Below are positions 4,224 through 5,100 of a stretch of DNA of 5,100 nt, one piece after another. The notes below the pieces were generated by a model. The model searched no databases, was not told the origin of the DNA, and saw nothing but the letters and a program-made list of their open reading frames with translations. A program made the position numbers and the translations under genes. Each line of letters begins with the position of its first letter. Position 1 is the first letter of the stretch. This stretch comes from Thermodesulfobacteriota bacterium (GTDB lineage Bacteria; Desulfobacterota; BSN033; UBA1163): positions 1 to 5,100 of the forward strand of contig JASEIE010000287.1 in assembly GCA_030024065.1 (NCBI GenBank), read 5' to 3'.

Positions 4224-5100
4224 TTACCCAATCCCAATCCTGCAATAGGGAAGCCAAAAGCCTTCCTTCAAAATGAGGCGGGTGGTATTGTCCCCCGTGT
4301 TGGATGGTCTTCCATGATTAACAGAAGTCAGGGTGATGCCTCTCTGAAAGTCTCCGTATTCCGGGTCCCAGGGGAAAATGAGGAGAGTTTCATTCGATAT
4401 CTTTGTGAGTATAGGGAGAATAGGGCGGATATCTTTCTCTTTTAAAGATTCAATGATATCCCCAATACTTTTGAACCGGGAGAGATCTTCCAGGGTTTTC
4501 AGGGTAGGGGGACTCAGAACTACTTCACACTTCAAATTTTTTTCAAGGGCTTTTTGAGGTGTCAACCAGACTCCTGCCGTCGTCTCCTTCTGATCAAAAC
4601 TTGCTTCCTGTCCTGCCGGATGGCTGGCTAAAAAGAATCGGGTGTCGAACCTTTCTTGTCGCGCCTCGGGGGTAATCCAGTGGGCATAATAATAGAGTTG
4701 ATCCAGAGCGAGGAGAATGTTTGACTCCTTTGCAATTTGGCAAATCGTGATCCTCCCTTTTTGTAATGAATCCCGGTAATATGAAAATCTTTGCTTCTCC
4801 TCCTCATTTTTAAATCGAACAGGGTTTCCTTCAAGATCGTAGGCAAGGAGTATTCCTGATTCTTCAAAGAGTTCCCGGATTCCCGCAATCCAGTGGGCAA
4901 AACTCTCCTCCGGTGAGAGTGTCCCGCCAAGAATCCGGTGGGCGTCTTCAAATGTAATTCCTTTGGAATAGGAACATATCTCCAAAGACCCATCTTCTCG
5001 GTCCACCCTTCCTCCGGGATAGACAAAATTTCCCCCCATGAAACTACTCTTTTCGTGGCGCTTGAGCAGAAAGACCTCAAACCCCTCAGGGTCACATTCC
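4224..5100 (-). CDS. NUDT19-like Nudix hydrolase (N-terminus beyond window)
   Basis: 291 residues are visible; the 5' end lies past the right edge. Nudix enzymes cleave nucleoside diphosphates linked to another group, using metal bound by the glutamates of the Nudix helix. Visible numbering starts at the last complete codon in the window. The strand VFLLKRHEKSSF (9-20) leads into FVYPGGRVDREDG (25-37). After an insertion of about 30 residues comes the helix HWIAGIRELFEESGILL (69-85), containing the REx2EExG core. Splitting the Nudix box by an insertion after PGG and the FxxxxAxxREaFEExG pattern are typical of the NUDT19/peroxisomal CoA-diphosphatase-like group. ITPEARQERFDTRFFLA (142-158) and RPILPILTK...PWDPEYGD (225-250) continue the bacterial version. 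Substrate (CoA derivatives or other) is inferred from family only. An ATG at 5037-5039 would remove the first beta strand, so it is internal, not the start. Confidence 0.88.
   Translation of the reverse strand, partial: ECDPEGFEVFLLKRHEKSSFMGGNFVYPGGRVDREDGSLEICSYSKGITFEDAHRILGGTLSPEESFAHWIAGIRELFEESGILLAYDLEGNPVRFKNEEEKQRFSYYRDSLQKGRITICQIAKESNILLALDQLYYYAHWITPEARQERFDTRFFLASHPAGQEASFDQKETTAGVWLTPQKALEKNLKCEVVLSPPTLKTLEDLSRFKSIGDIIESLKEKDIRPILPILTKISNETLLIFPWDPEYGDFQRGITLTSVNHGRPSNTGDNTTRLILKEGFWLPYCRIGIG

Noticed and set aside
4628..5095. 155-codon open frame on the minus strand
   Set aside because: It is an out-of-frame shadow of the Nudix hydrolase gene, lacking family motifs.

Overview
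The window reads as ordinary bacterial chromosome, probably from an uncultured anaerobe. The gene style (AGGAG ribosome sites, sigma70-type promoters, a cysteine-rich mini-protein, a divergent HisF, palindromic CCTGCC repeats) recalls Desulfobacterota (Deltaproteobacteria) or a neighbouring lineage. That placement is an impression from memory, not a demonstrated fact. No rRNA, tRNA, CRISPR array, phage gene or transposase is visible.

Left part (1-1963, all minus strand): an orphan AAA+ family ATPase lies 66 bp upstream of a HisF-type cyclase gene that runs off the left edge. No other histidine gene is visible. The cyclase keeps both catalytic aspartates but differs from textbook HisF in several loops. 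A candidate promoter sits in the 66-bp gap, so the two genes may be co-transcribed or independently transcribed.

Middle (1964-2413): a 450-bp gene-free stretch. It holds a good promoter for the ATPase and a 268-bp MITE-like element (2075-2342). The element has imperfect terminal inverted repeats (16 of 18 matching), a second pair of matching subterminal blocks, an internal GC-rich palindrome, and an exact 16-bp direct repeat abutting each end. This is the most noteworthy structure in the window.

Right part (2414-5100): an Smr-domain protein (plus strand) converges on, and overlaps by 29 bp, a multi-spanning membrane protein of unknown function (minus strand). The membrane protein diverges from a 72-residue cysteine-rich zinc-finger-like protein (plus strand). 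Back-to-back sigma70-like promoters between these two settle both start codons as internal to the longest open frames. The cysteine-rich gene ends in a perfect 9-bp hairpin that includes its stop codon. It converges on a NUDT19-like Nudix hydrolase (minus strand), whose true N-terminus lies beyond the right edge.

I see no coherent multi-gene system. The genes look like housekeeping and accessory singletons in short transcription units.
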